Below, piece after piece: positions 7,279-15,883 of a stretch of 36,721 nt of DNA. The DNA is from ARK-15 sp038880255 (lineage in GTDB: Archaea > Thermoplasmatota > Thermoplasmata > Thermoplasmatales > ARK-15), in NCBI GenBank assembly GCA_038880255.1, contig JAVZSA010000011.1, positions 1-36,721 on the forward strand, written 5' to 3'. Under the pieces are notes generated by a model. The model made no database searches, was not told the DNA's origin, and saw nothing but the letters and a program-made list of their open reading frames with translations. The position numbers and the translations under genes are program-made. Every line of letters begins with the position of its first letter. Position 1 is the stretch's first letter.

Positions 7279-7841
7279 AATCCATGAAAGGAAATGGTGG
7301 ATTAAAAAATTTTTCCAAATGATTTTTTAAATTTATGTAAAATGAAATAACAATTGTAGAATATTTATTTCTAAAATATTAAGCGATAAATAATTAATTT
7401 TATATCACTGTTAAATTTTATATTCTACTGTGATTATAATAATAAATAAAGTGAATGATTTTATTTTTTAAAAAAATTTAATAATAAAAATAGTTTTATT
7501 TAATATATATATGAGCAAATGTAGACAATGAGGTATTTCTCTATAAATAAATTTCAAAATAATCATAGAAGTCAAACATTGCAATATTTTGACCTTAAAA
7601 ATTTTATAGAGAATAGTAGAAAAGATTTTTTCTAATGAAAAATATTAACCTTATATCAGAAACGCATATAATTAATAAAGAAACTAATAAATATTTATTA
7701 GAATAAAGGTAGTAATTATTTAAAATATTGTGCTAATAAATAAATCCGAGTATTTCATAATCTCTAATAGATTGATTTGAAATCATAAGTGAATTTATTT
7801 GAAAATGTATGATGGAATCAAAAAAAGGAGGATGATACATC
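7279..7841. other. Gene-free A+T-rich spacer (563 bp)
   Basis: No convincing gene on either strand. It holds the nested inverted repeat described at 7534-7615. A 23-codon frame at 7635-7706 is too short to support. The strong Shine-Dalgarno GGAGG (7828-7832) of the GNAT gene lies at its right end. Confidence 0.5.
7534..7615. repeat. Nested inverted repeat (possible structured RNA or small element)
   Basis: Outer arms TATTTCTCTATAAA (7534-7547) and TTTATAGAGAATA (7603-7615) are complementary apart from one bulged base. Inside them, 7571-7593 (GTCAAAC-ATTGCAAT-ATTTTGAC) is itself a near-perfect palindrome. The whole could fold as an 82-nt double hairpin or serve as protein-binding dyads. Confidence 0.45.
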
Positions 7842-8285
7842 ATGATTAGGAGAGGGAACATTGAGGATTTCGATATAGTAAAGAAAATTGAAAAAAAGAC
7901 CTTTGGTAAATTTGCTTATCTGGAAGATGAAATAAAGGAAATGATAAGGAGTTCATATATTCTACTTTATAACGAATCTGCATACATTGCATTTTTCTTT
8001 GAAGGGAACTCATGTCATGTAGAAAGTATTGCAGTTTTACCAAATCAAAAGAAAAAAGGTATTGGAAGTACTTTAATGAAAGAAATGGAGAAAATAAGTA
8101 AGGAGAATGGTATAAATAGAGTAATACTTGAGGTAAGGGAAAAGAACTATGGGGCAATAAAGTTTTATGAATCCATTGGTTATAAAAAGATTGGTCTGAT
8201 AGAGAATTATTATATAATTCCTTATAGGGGTTCAAGAAATGCATTTTTGATGGAAAAAATTTTAGATCCTTTGCCAAGCAATTGA
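7842..8285 (+). CDS. GNAT N-acetyltransferase, RimI-like
   Basis: 147 residues, the usual single-domain GNAT length. Acetyl-CoA motif A is at about 61-79 (SIAVLPNQKKKGIGSTLMKE, with the K-K-G-I-G pyrophosphate loop). Motif B follows with ILEVREKNYGAIKFYESIGY, which is characteristic of RimI/Naa10-type protein N-alpha-acetyltransferases. It probably acetylates protein N-termini, perhaps ribosomal. GGAGG at 7828-7832 lies 9 nt before ATG 7842, one of the strongest ribosome-binding sites in the window. The 3' end overlaps the convergent endA gene by 24 bp. Confidence 0.8.
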   Translation: MIRRGNIEDFDIVKKIEKKTFGKFAYLEDEIKEMIRSSYILLYNESAYIAFFFEGNSCHVESIAVLPNQKKKGIGSTLMKEMEKISKENGINRVILEVREKNYGAIKFYESIGYKKIGLIENYYIIPYRGSRNAFLMEKILDPLPSN

Positions 8286-9002
8286 ATAGTATTTAAAATC
8301 TTTTCCAGGTATTGCAATTATTAGTATCTTTTTAACACCATTTGCAACTCTTGCCAGTCCTGCCACTTCTATCCATTCCATACCATCTCTGAGTATTTTT
8401 ACCATATATTTAGAGTGCATATCTTTACTGTTAACATACACTATAAATTCTGTCCCAAACTTAAGTCCAGACTTAACCCTACAATTCCTCCTTACCAAAT
8501 CCTTATAGAGATTTTCCTTTAACTTATCCCCAAACTTTCCTTCACCACTTAAAAAATAACCATTTCCATCTTCAAATTCACCAAAAATTTCCTCTTCCTT
8601 TACAGCATAATATGTAACATCCAAATCATCATCAACAATGGCAACAATTGAATCTTTAAGTTTTTCAACATTTACTTTATCATTAGGCGAAAAAACATTA
8701 ACATCCAAATTTTTATTCATTATCCTTAGATTTGGATCAATTGAATATCCTTTTTTTCTTAGATCGTGGTAAACAGCGAAAATTTTTAGATCAATCTTAA
8801 AAATCTTTATAAAATTGTCAAAATCTAAATATTTATCATCAGAAATTATTTTTGCATTTTTTTCATTAAGTAAATAGAGTGCTTCAATTGGCATTATACT
8901 AAACTCTTTTTTACCCATTACAGTAAAACCATCATTTATAAGTAAGTCTTTAATAGACCTATCTTTAAATATTATTTTATTTCCCTTTACCTTAAAAATC
9001 AT
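8262..9002 (-). CDS. endA: tRNA-splicing endonuclease
   Basis: Cuts introns from precursor tRNAs at bulge-helix-bulge sites. The 246-residue chain looks like a two-repeat (homodimeric) type. A degenerate first unit (1-95) contains IEALYLLNEKNAKI and YHDLRKKGYSI but no full active site. The catalytic C-terminal unit has RRNCRVKSGLKFGTEFIVYV, HSKYMVKIL and RVANGVKKILIIAI. Likely triad residues are Y189, H196 and K224. It overlaps the GTPase gene upstream by 4 nt (ATGA), so translation is coupled, and overlaps the convergent GNAT gene by 24 bp. Neither tRNA in this window has an intron. Confidence 0.88.
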   Translation of the reverse strand: MIFKVKGNKIIFKDRSIKDLLINDGFTVMGKKEFSIMPIEALYLLNEKNAKIISDDKYLDFDNFIKIFKIDLKIFAVYHDLRKKGYSIDPNLRIMNKNLDVNVFSPNDKVNVEKLKDSIVAIVDDDLDVTYYAVKEEEIFGEFEDGNGYFLSGEGKFGDKLKENLYKDLVRRNCRVKSGLKFGTEFIVYVNSKDMHSKYMVKILRDGMEWIEVAGLARVANGVKKILIIAIPGKDFKYYSIAWQRI

Positions 9003-9514
9003 AAAGAACCTTTTGACTTTAATATTTTTTTACACATGAACGTGAAACCATCTTCTACATTTTCACCTGTCTTTGCACTCACGACACCGTACAACATACC
9101 ATTCAAATTTTCTGAAACGCACTTAATTTCTTCTAACCAGAATTCTGCCATGTATTTTAAATCAGATTTGTTCCCTACGATAACTATGTGAGCCTTTGGA
9201 TTTACCTCCTGAACCCTTTTTCCAATCTTTTCAATATGATCCAACGAATCCATTCTTGTAACGTCACTAACCAATATTACGGCCTTTGCACTTTCCAGTT
9301 TTTTAGGCGAGAGAGTACTTGGTTCAATTTCCTGTAATAAAACCTCTAAATTTTTTTCGGAGCATGCGATCTTTTTCCTCACAAATTGAGAAGAAAAATC
9401 ATCTCCACCATTAGGTGGGAATGTGCCATAAACGAATCTGGTGATAAGTGATGATTTACCCACCCCCTTATCACCAATGACACCCACCTTCCATAGAATT
9501 AAATTTTTTTCCAT
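8999..9514 (-). CDS. Ras-like small GTPase with altered G3 motif
   Basis: 171 residues with a single GTPase domain. G1 is GDKGVGKSS (14-22), G4 is VGNKSD (113-118) and G5 is SAKTG (146-150). The G3 region, which should read DxxG, is LLQEIEPSTL (59-68), so the switch II aspartate and glycine are missing. A slow or absent hydrolysis rate would be expected. The gene sits between hel308 (23 nt upstream) and endA (4-nt overlap), suggesting one operon and a possible link with nucleic-acid processing. Archaeal Ras-like GTPases are poorly characterised, so no function is assigned. ATG 9514 is the only sensible start. Confidence 0.75.
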   Translation of the reverse strand: MEKNLILWKVGVIGDKGVGKSSLITRFVYGTFPPNGGDDFSSQFVRKKIACSEKNLEVLLQEIEPSTLSPKKLESAKAVILVSDVTRMDSLDHIEKIGKRVQEVNPKAHIVIVGNKSDLKYMAEFWLEEIKCVSENLNGMLYGVVSAKTGENVEDGFTFMCKKILKSKGSL

Positions 9515-9537
9515 CGGATTGTTATAACATTTTATAT

Positions 9538-11559
9538 TTAAATATTTTTTTTCCTCAAATTAATATTTTTTGCTTCTTTTACAATATAATTTGAAATTTT
9601 TTCACCAATTCCTGGTATTTTTGAAAGTTTTTCAGGGTCCGCATCTGCAATACTTTCCAATGTTTTATAGCCAAAATTAAAGAGTGTCCTAGCTCTTACC
9701 CTTCCAATTCCAGTAAGTGAAACGAGATCAATCAATTCCTCCTTTACACCATATTTTATTCTTTTCCACAAAGTTTCAATTTTTTGTGCGTAGGGTGATT
9801 TTAACATATATGCAATTTTGGAATATGAATATAATAGCCAGTCTGCAATTTCAACCCTCATATGCACATCCCCAGGACCTATGCCATATTTGTTTAGAAT
9901 TTCATTCAATTCGATCTCATTTGACCAATCAAGTAACATCATGGCAGTTTTTAAGGCATCATAATTTTTGTCCTCAAATCCCGGGTGATTTGGAAATTCA
10001 AATTCACCCTCCTTGGAAATTAAAGGTATCATTTCCTCAGCTGATGAAACAACATATAAGGCATATACATCTGCATAAGGAAATTCGAGAGAATTTTTAA
10101 AAGAAATACCTGTCATAGGATCAATATATAGGTCTGAAATAAGTTTGCCCAATGGTGTTGGCCTAATTCCTCTAAATGACCTAATTAATTCCTCATTTTC
10201 TAGAAATGAAATTGTATCTTTTATAAGAAATTCAACTTCTTTCAATCCTTTATAACCAAGAAATGTATTTTTAAAAAATTCTGGAATTGATTCCTCATCA
10301 TTAACAAGACCAGAGGATATTATACCTAGAACATGCATTCTAAGAGCACTAAAGTTTCCTAGTTTTGAAGAAATATCATAAATCTGAAGTAAAGATTCAA
10401 GGTCAACATATCCCTTTTTTGAGACTACTATACCTTCACCAAATGAATCATATTTAGGTCTTCCCGCTCTACCTAACATTTGATTTATTTCAAATGAAGG
10501 TATTGTTGTGAAACCATCCTGTGAATATCTTGTTATATCCCTTACAATTACCGACCTTGCTGGAAGATTCACTCCTGCTGCAAGTGTAGGTGTAGCAACA
10601 AGACATTTAATTTTCCTCTCTTTAAAAAGCATTTCAACATATTTTCTCTGGCTGTTTGAAAGTCCCGCATGATGAAAACAAACACCATGTTTGATATTTT
10701 CTTTTATTTTTTCATCGTATAGATTTTTTTCCTCATCTATTGAATTCGGAATTTCAAATTCTTTTATGTAATTATCAACAATGGGCCGCAATTTTTCTGC
10801 AAGTGATTCTGCATAGGATCTTCTGCTAACGAATATTAAAACTTGTCCACCGTTTTCCAGAGACCTTTTTACTAAATTTCCAATCTTTATTTTATCCTCT
10901 TTTATATATTCTATTTCACCATCATCAAATTCTAGCATTCCATCATGATATAGGCCAATTCTAAGAGGAACAGGTCTAAAATCACTGTAAATGTGTTCTG
11001 CCTCAAGCCACTGGGCAATTTCTTCATAATTTTTTATTGTGGCTGAAAGTGCAATTAATTGCAAGTTACTTTTAATATATTTAATTTTAGAAAGGACCAT
11101 TTCAAGAGTAGGACCTCTACTATCATCCTGTATCATGTGTATTTCATCAACCACTATTACACCCACAGAATAAAGATAATCAAAATCGTGCCTTAAAACG
11201 GAATCAATTTTTTCATATACTGCAACTACCACATCAGCTCCTTTTAATTCTTTTGAACTTGAATCATAATCACCAATTGAAAGAATTATTTTATAATCAT
11301 TCCCAATTAACTCTTTAAGTTCATCATATTTTTCCATTGCAAGAGCTCTAAGTGGAACAACATATAGTGCCTTCATATTTAATGATAATGCCCTAATTAT
11401 AGCAGCGTATGCAATCAATGTTTTTCCACTTGCAGTGGGCATCGAAACAACCACACTCTTTCCTTCAAATATTTTTTTAATTGCCAATTCCTGGGGTGGA
11501 TATAATGAATCAATTCCAAGTTTTTCAAGTAATTCCTTAAATTTTTCAACTGGGTCCAT
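9538..11559 (-). CDS. hel308: ATP-dependent DNA helicase Hel308 (Hjm), Ski2-like
   Basis: 673 residues, a normal family length. Helicase motifs in order: I PTASGKT (41-47), II DEIH (138-141), III LSAT (171-174), IV-V VATPTLAAGVNLPAR, VI QMLGRAGRP (360-368). The C-terminus carries helix-hairpin-helix repeats (LTGIGRVRARTLFNFGYKTL, then LSKIPGIGEKISNYIV), as in Hel308 domain 5. It is an archaeal 3'-5' helicase acting at stalled replication forks. It diverges from alaS with only 41 bp between the two preferred start codons, so the two promoters interlock. Confidence 0.93.
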   Translation of the reverse strand: MDPVEKFKELLEKLGIDSLYPPQELAIKKIFEGKSVVVSMPTASGKTLIAYAAIIRALSLNMKALYVVPLRALAMEKYDELKELIGNDYKIILSIGDYDSSSKELKGADVVVAVYEKIDSVLRHDFDYLYSVGVIVVDEIHMIQDDSRGPTLEMVLSKIKYIKSNLQLIALSATIKNYEEIAQWLEAEHIYSDFRPVPLRIGLYHDGMLEFDDGEIEYIKEDKIKIGNLVKRSLENGGQVLIFVSRRSYAESLAEKLRPIVDNYIKEFEIPNSIDEEKNLYDEKIKENIKHGVCFHHAGLSNSQRKYVEMLFKERKIKCLVATPTLAAGVNLPARSVIVRDITRYSQDGFTTIPSFEINQMLGRAGRPKYDSFGEGIVVSKKGYVDLESLLQIYDISSKLGNFSALRMHVLGIISSGLVNDEESIPEFFKNTFLGYKGLKEVEFLIKDTISFLENEELIRSFRGIRPTPLGKLISDLYIDPMTGISFKNSLEFPYADVYALYVVSSAEEMIPLISKEGEFEFPNHPGFEDKNYDALKTAMMLLDWSNEIELNEILNKYGIGPGDVHMRVEIADWLLYSYSKIAYMLKSPYAQKIETLWKRIKYGVKEELIDLVSLTGIGRVRARTLFNFGYKTLESIADADPEKLSKIPGIGEKISNYIVKEAKNINLRKKNI

Positions 11560-11565
11560 TCATAA

Positions 11566-11574
11566 TTATAAATA
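11566..11574 (+). promoter_or_regulatory. TATA box of alaS
   Basis: TTATAAATA is centred at 11570. Transcription would start near 11596-11598, just before ATG 11601 and after the earlier in-frame ATG at 11586. This makes 11601 the likely start of a leaderless mRNA. Confidence 0.6.
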
Positions 11575-11600
11575 AGAAAAGGTTTATGAACTTTCATATA

Positions 11601-14210
11601 ATGACAAAAACAATGGAAAATGATCCACTTGATCTAAAAATATTTCACGAAAAAGGATTTGAGAGAAGAATTTGTAAGAAATGCGGTGCAAAATTTTGGT
11701 CTAGAGTTGAGAGAGATACATGTGGAGAATTCCCCTGTGATCCATATACATTTATAGGAAATCCCGTGATGGACAAAAGGCTTGACTTTTATCAAATGAT
11801 GGACTATTTTCTGAAGTTTTTTGAAGAAAGAGGTCATAAAATAATAAATAGATATCCAGTTGTGCCAAGATGGAGGAAAGACGTATTCTTAGTTAATGCT
11901 TCAATATATGATTTTCAACCACATGTTACTTCAGGTCAGGTACCTCCTCCAGCAAATCCATTGGTAGTGCCACAACCGTGCATTCGAATGGTAGATATAG
12001 ATGATGTTGCGAAAACTGGAAGACATTTAACGAGTTTTATTATGTTAGGTCATCATGCATTTAATTACCCAAATGATTTCAAGTATTGGAAGGATAAGAC
12101 CGTTGAATATTCACTTGAATTTCTTCAATCCCTTGGGGTTAATCCAGATCTTGTAACATTTAAAGAAAAGCCGTGGATAGGTGGAGGAAATGGGGGTTAT
12201 GCGGTCGAGGTAATAGTAGCAGGATTGGAACTTGCTACACTTGTTTTTATGGAGTTTAAGGAAGATTCTACGGGAGAGGTGGAAATTGAAGGAAAAAGGT
12301 TTGTTCCAATGCCATTAAAGGTAGTGGATACAGGCTATGGGTTAGAAAGATTTGTTTGGTCCTCAAGTGCATTACCATCAGTATTTGATGCAATTTATGG
12401 TGACACAATTGATTATGTTTTTTCATTTTTAAAAATTTCAAAGCCAAAAAATTATAACGATATTGTCAGATCCTTTGTATCAATAGAAAATAAGGAAAGA
12501 TTAGAAGAAGAATTATCTAAAAGGATGGATAAGGATTCTTTACATTTTATTGAAATATTGAGAAAAGTGCATGTGATTGTGGATCATACAAGAACAATAG
12601 TTTTTATGTTAAATGATGGTGCAGTTCCTTCAAACAGTAAAACTGGTTACCTTGCTAGGATGATAATAAGGAGGTACTTTAGGGTACTTGAAGATTTGGG
12701 TATTGTGAATTACATGAAAGAAATAATAAAATTCCAGTTTAACAAATTTTCAAGGCAACTTGATGAACAAATGCTTCCTGTAATTTTAGATATTATGGAT
12801 GTGGAATATGAAAGGTATAGAGAAACTTTGGAAAAGGGAAAGATTGTTGTTGATAAAATGATAAAGGATAATAGAGTATCTTTAGATGACTTAATAACGC
12901 TTTATGATAGTTATGGTATACAACCAGAACTTGTTGCGGAAAGAGCCAAAACACTCGGAATTAATTTGCATATTCCTGAAAATTTTAGATCACTTGTTGC
13001 CTCCAGACATGAAAGGCAGGAAATAGAAATTGAGGAACAAAAATCCTTTGATTTTCCTCCAACAATCCAACTTTATTATCAAGATCCATATTTAAAGGAA
13101 TTTGATGCAAATGTTTTGCATTCAGAGAACGGTTTATTAATCCTTGATAGAACAGCATTCTATCCTGAGGGTGGGGGTCAACCATTTGATACTGGTGAAA
13201 TATATTGTAATGGAAAAATTTATAGAGTAAAAGAAGTGAAAAAATTTGGGGAAGTTATTGTACATTACATTGATGGAAATATTGATTGTAAATCTGTTCA
13301 TGGAAAGATTGATTGGGATAGGAGATACAGATTAATGAAAAATCATACAGCCACACACATTTTGCTATATAGTTGTAGGAAAGTCCTCGGTAAACATATC
13401 TGGCAGGCTGGTGCACAAAAAGAGGAAGAATTATCTAGGCTCGATATTACACATTATAAGAAAATAACAAGGGAGGAACTAAAGGAAATTGAAAATGTAG
13501 CAATGAATATTATAATGGAAAATGTGAATGTGGAGACACAATGGATGGAAAGGAATGATGCTGAGAGACTTTATGGTTTTAAGTTATACGAGGGGGGCAT
13601 ACCGCCAGGGGATAGAATCAGAGTAGTAAAGATTGGCGAATACGATGTTGAAGGATGTGGCGGAACACATATTTTAAGGACAGGAGAAATAGGTTTTATA
13701 AAAATACTTAAAGAGGAGAGAATACAGGATGGAGTTTCAAGAATAATATTTTCAGCTGGTGAAGGTGCGCTTAACATAGTTCATAAAAATGAAGATATTC
13801 TTTATAGGACTTCAGAAATAATTAGGGTGGCGCCTGAGGAACTACCAAATTCTGTAAAAAGATTTTTTGAGGAGTGGAAGGATTTAAGGAAACAAAAGGA
13901 TAGACTTGAAAGTAGAATAATTTCACTGGAAATGGAAAAAATTAAGTTGAATGCGAAAAAATTGAAGGGTATAAATTTTTATAAAGGTAGCATGGAAAAT
14001 GAACTTATTATGAAATTTGTAAAAAATTTCAATGAAGAAAATTCAATATTATTTATCTTTGGTAATAATTTAGGAATAATAGTTGATAATACGGGTCTTA
14101 AAATACTACAAAAGTTGAACCTGAAGGGAAAAATAAATAAACATATGATGATAATAGAGAATTTTGATCCAGAAAAGGTGGAAAAGGAAATAGAGAGTGC
14201 TTTACTATGA
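11601..14210 (+). CDS. alaS: Alanyl-tRNA synthetase (archaeal type)
   Basis: Charges tRNA-Ala. From ATG 11601 it is 869 residues. The archaeal N-terminal cysteine region is present (RRICKKCGAKFW, DTCGEFPCDPYTF), then the class II catalytic core with PRWRKDVFLVNASIYDFQP and TGYGLERFVW. The editing/AlaX-like domain has zinc ligands in NHTATH (H582, H586) and GCGGTHI (C686, H690), followed by the coiled C-Ala region. The ATG at 11586 would precede the transcription start predicted from the TATA box; M13 is another possible start. The stop overlaps the next gene by 4 nt (ATGA), placing alaS at the head of an operon alaS - site-2 protease - tgt. Confidence 0.95.
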   Translation: MTKTMENDPLDLKIFHEKGFERRICKKCGAKFWSRVERDTCGEFPCDPYTFIGNPVMDKRLDFYQMMDYFLKFFEERGHKIINRYPVVPRWRKDVFLVNASIYDFQPHVTSGQVPPPANPLVVPQPCIRMVDIDDVAKTGRHLTSFIMLGHHAFNYPNDFKYWKDKTVEYSLEFLQSLGVNPDLVTFKEKPWIGGGNGGYAVEVIVAGLELATLVFMEFKEDSTGEVEIEGKRFVPMPLKVVDTGYGLERFVWSSSALPSVFDAIYGDTIDYVFSFLKISKPKNYNDIVRSFVSIENKERLEEELSKRMDKDSLHFIEILRKVHVIVDHTRTIVFMLNDGAVPSNSKTGYLARMIIRRYFRVLEDLGIVNYMKEIIKFQFNKFSRQLDEQMLPVILDIMDVEYERYRETLEKGKIVVDKMIKDNRVSLDDLITLYDSYGIQPELVAERAKTLGINLHIPENFRSLVASRHERQEIEIEEQKSFDFPPTIQLYYQDPYLKEFDANVLHSENGLLILDRTAFYPEGGGQPFDTGEIYCNGKIYRVKEVKKFGEVIVHYIDGNIDCKSVHGKIDWDRRYRLMKNHTATHILLYSCRKVLGKHIWQAGAQKEEELSRLDITHYKKITREELKEIENVAMNIIMENVNVETQWMERNDAERLYGFKLYEGGIPPGDRIRVVKIGEYDVEGCGGTHILRTGEIGFIKILKEERIQDGVSRIIFSAGEGALNIVHKNEDILYRTSEIIRVAPEELPNSVKRFFEEWKDLRKQKDRLESRIISLEMEKIKLNAKKLKGINFYKGSMENELIMKFVKNFNEENSILFIFGNNLGIIVDNTGLKILQKLNLKGKINKHMMIIENFDPEKVEKEIESALL

Positions 14211-15883
14211 AAGAATTATCAATTCAAGAAATTGAGTCGGAGGTAAAAAAACACTTTTATGTTTATGAGACAAAAGTATTTCCAGAATATATAGAATTTC
14301 ATGTGGTTTTACCAGAAGGAGAAAATACTATTGAAAAAGAATTTAGAGAACTGTGGAAATCTTTAAAAAAGGAAGGATACGTTCCCACATTAAGTGGCAA
14401 AAAAGGTGAATATTTAATACAGGTGGTGAGATTACCACCACAAAGGTTCAGAGGATTGTACGTTAATATTGCTCTCCTCATTGCTACACTTATTTCAACA
14501 ATAATTGCAGGTGCAATGGAGTATGCAGGATATTTTAATCAAAACTGGTTAACATTTAGATCTATTTTTGGCGGTGCAATATTTTTTGCAGTACCATTAC
14601 TTTTAATTTTAGGTCTTCACGAATTGGGTCATTATTTTGCTGCTAAGAGAAACAATGTAAAGGCATCACTTCCATTTTTTATACCCGCGCCTTCAATTAT
14701 AGGAACACTTGGTGCATTCATATCAATTAGAGAACCTATTCCCGACAGAAAGGCATTGCTTGAAATTGGGGCCTCAGGCCCATTGGTAGGTTTTATTGTT
14801 GCCATACCCATTTCCCTGCTGGGTAATTATCTTGGATCAATATATCATCCTGTTGTTCAGGATTCGTTAATAGTTACAGAAATATTTCCTCCAATAATAT
14901 ACTATTTCATTAATTTTTTAGTTCCTTCCACATCATACATGTTTCCCACAGCATTTGCTGCATGGGTAGGCTTTGTTGTTACCGCAATAAATCTATTACC
15001 AATTGGTCAACTTGATGGTGGTCATATAGCTAGAGCAATACTAGGTGAAAGATCAAAATATTTAAGTTATGCATTCTTGGCATTTCTATTTATAATGGGA
15101 TTCTTCTATCTAGGATGGCTTTTATTCGCATTATTTGTGTTAATTCTTGGATTATCACATCCACCATCTCTGAACGATGTCTCAAAAATTTCAAAAAAAG
15201 GGTATTTGATTGGTATAACTGCAATCCTTTTGATTGCTGTTACCTTTGTTCCTATTCCAATCTCCCAGGAGGTACTTTCAGAAAATTTCACAGTTAGTGA
15301 AACAATTTCAGCAAATTATCTTGTAATTGGTGAAATAAATCATGTCAATGGAACATTATTATTAAACAATACTGGAAATAAGATGATAAATATTACTGTA
15401 AGTCAACATTCCAATGATTTTCTTTCTACAAATTTAAAAACATTAAAGAATATTTCTGTGGGATCGTTAAATAGAATACCATTTACAATATTTTTATCAA
15501 ACAATACAACACCACTAAAAAATGCATTCATTAATCTCACATTTGAAACAATGCTTGCACATGTAATAAGATATGTTAATATTAGTATGACTGTATTTTC
15601 AAATTCAACCGATTTGAAATGGGCAAATCCAAATGTTTTTACAAACTCTTCGATTGTGAACGATACACTTTTTTATAACGGTAATTCAACAGTCTATGTT
15701 AAAATTATCAAGGCTAGCAACATTACAACAAGATTTAATGCTACAATAGTAAACGATTCCATATTATTATATCCAAATGAACATGTTCTAATTACATTTA
15801 ATTTACAAGGTTATGGGAATTATACAATCATTGCCTATCATGACCTTAGTGCATCCGTACTGAGGATCTCCTATGTCCCATGA
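14207..15883 (+). CDS. Site-2-type intramembrane protease with large C-terminal extracytoplasmic domain (M50)
   Basis: 558 residues. A soluble N-terminal domain (1-80) precedes the membrane part. The zinc motif HELGH is at 138-142 (GLHELGHYFAAKRNNVKA), the conserved ASGPLVGFIVAIP helix is near 189-201, and the third-ligand motif INLLPIGQLDGGH has D270. The final membrane helix is near 332-350. The remaining 200 residues are beta-rich, full of Asn/Ser/Thr and of N-x-S/T sequons, which suggests a glycosylated domain outside the cell. The M50 core resembles the archaeal/EGY-like branch rather than the PDZ-bearing protein at 5533. It is coupled to alaS by ATGA and overlaps tgt by 11 bp. Confidence 0.85.
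   Translation: MKELSIQEIESEVKKHFYVYETKVFPEYIEFHVVLPEGENTIEKEFRELWKSLKKEGYVPTLSGKKGEYLIQVVRLPPQRFRGLYVNIALLIATLISTIIAGAMEYAGYFNQNWLTFRSIFGGAIFFAVPLLLILGLHELGHYFAAKRNNVKASLPFFIPAPSIIGTLGAFISIREPIPDRKALLEIGASGPLVGFIVAIPISLLGNYLGSIYHPVVQDSLIVTEIFPPIIYYFINFLVPSTSYMFPTAFAAWVGFVVTAINLLPIGQLDGGHIARAILGERSKYLSYAFLAFLFIMGFFYLGWLLFALFVLILGLSHPPSLNDVSKISKKGYLIGITAILLIAVTFVPIPISQEVLSENFTVSETISANYLVIGEINHVNGTLLLNNTGNKMINITVSQHSNDFLSTNLKTLKNISVGSLNRIPFTIFLSNNTTPLKNAFINLTFETMLAHVIRYVNISMTVFSNSTDLKWANPNVFTNSSIVNDTLFYNGNSTVYVKIIKASNITTRFNATIVNDSILLYPNEHVLITFNLQGYGNYTIIAYHDLSASVLRISYVP

Noticed and set aside
7635..7706. 23-codon frame starting MKNINLISE
   Set aside because: Too short, no Shine-Dalgarno, no context.
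7846..8277. 143-codon antisense frame opposite the GNAT gene
   Set aside because: The GNAT frame has clear acetyl-CoA motifs and a strong Shine-Dalgarno; the antisense product looks random and rich in Phe, Leu and Ser.
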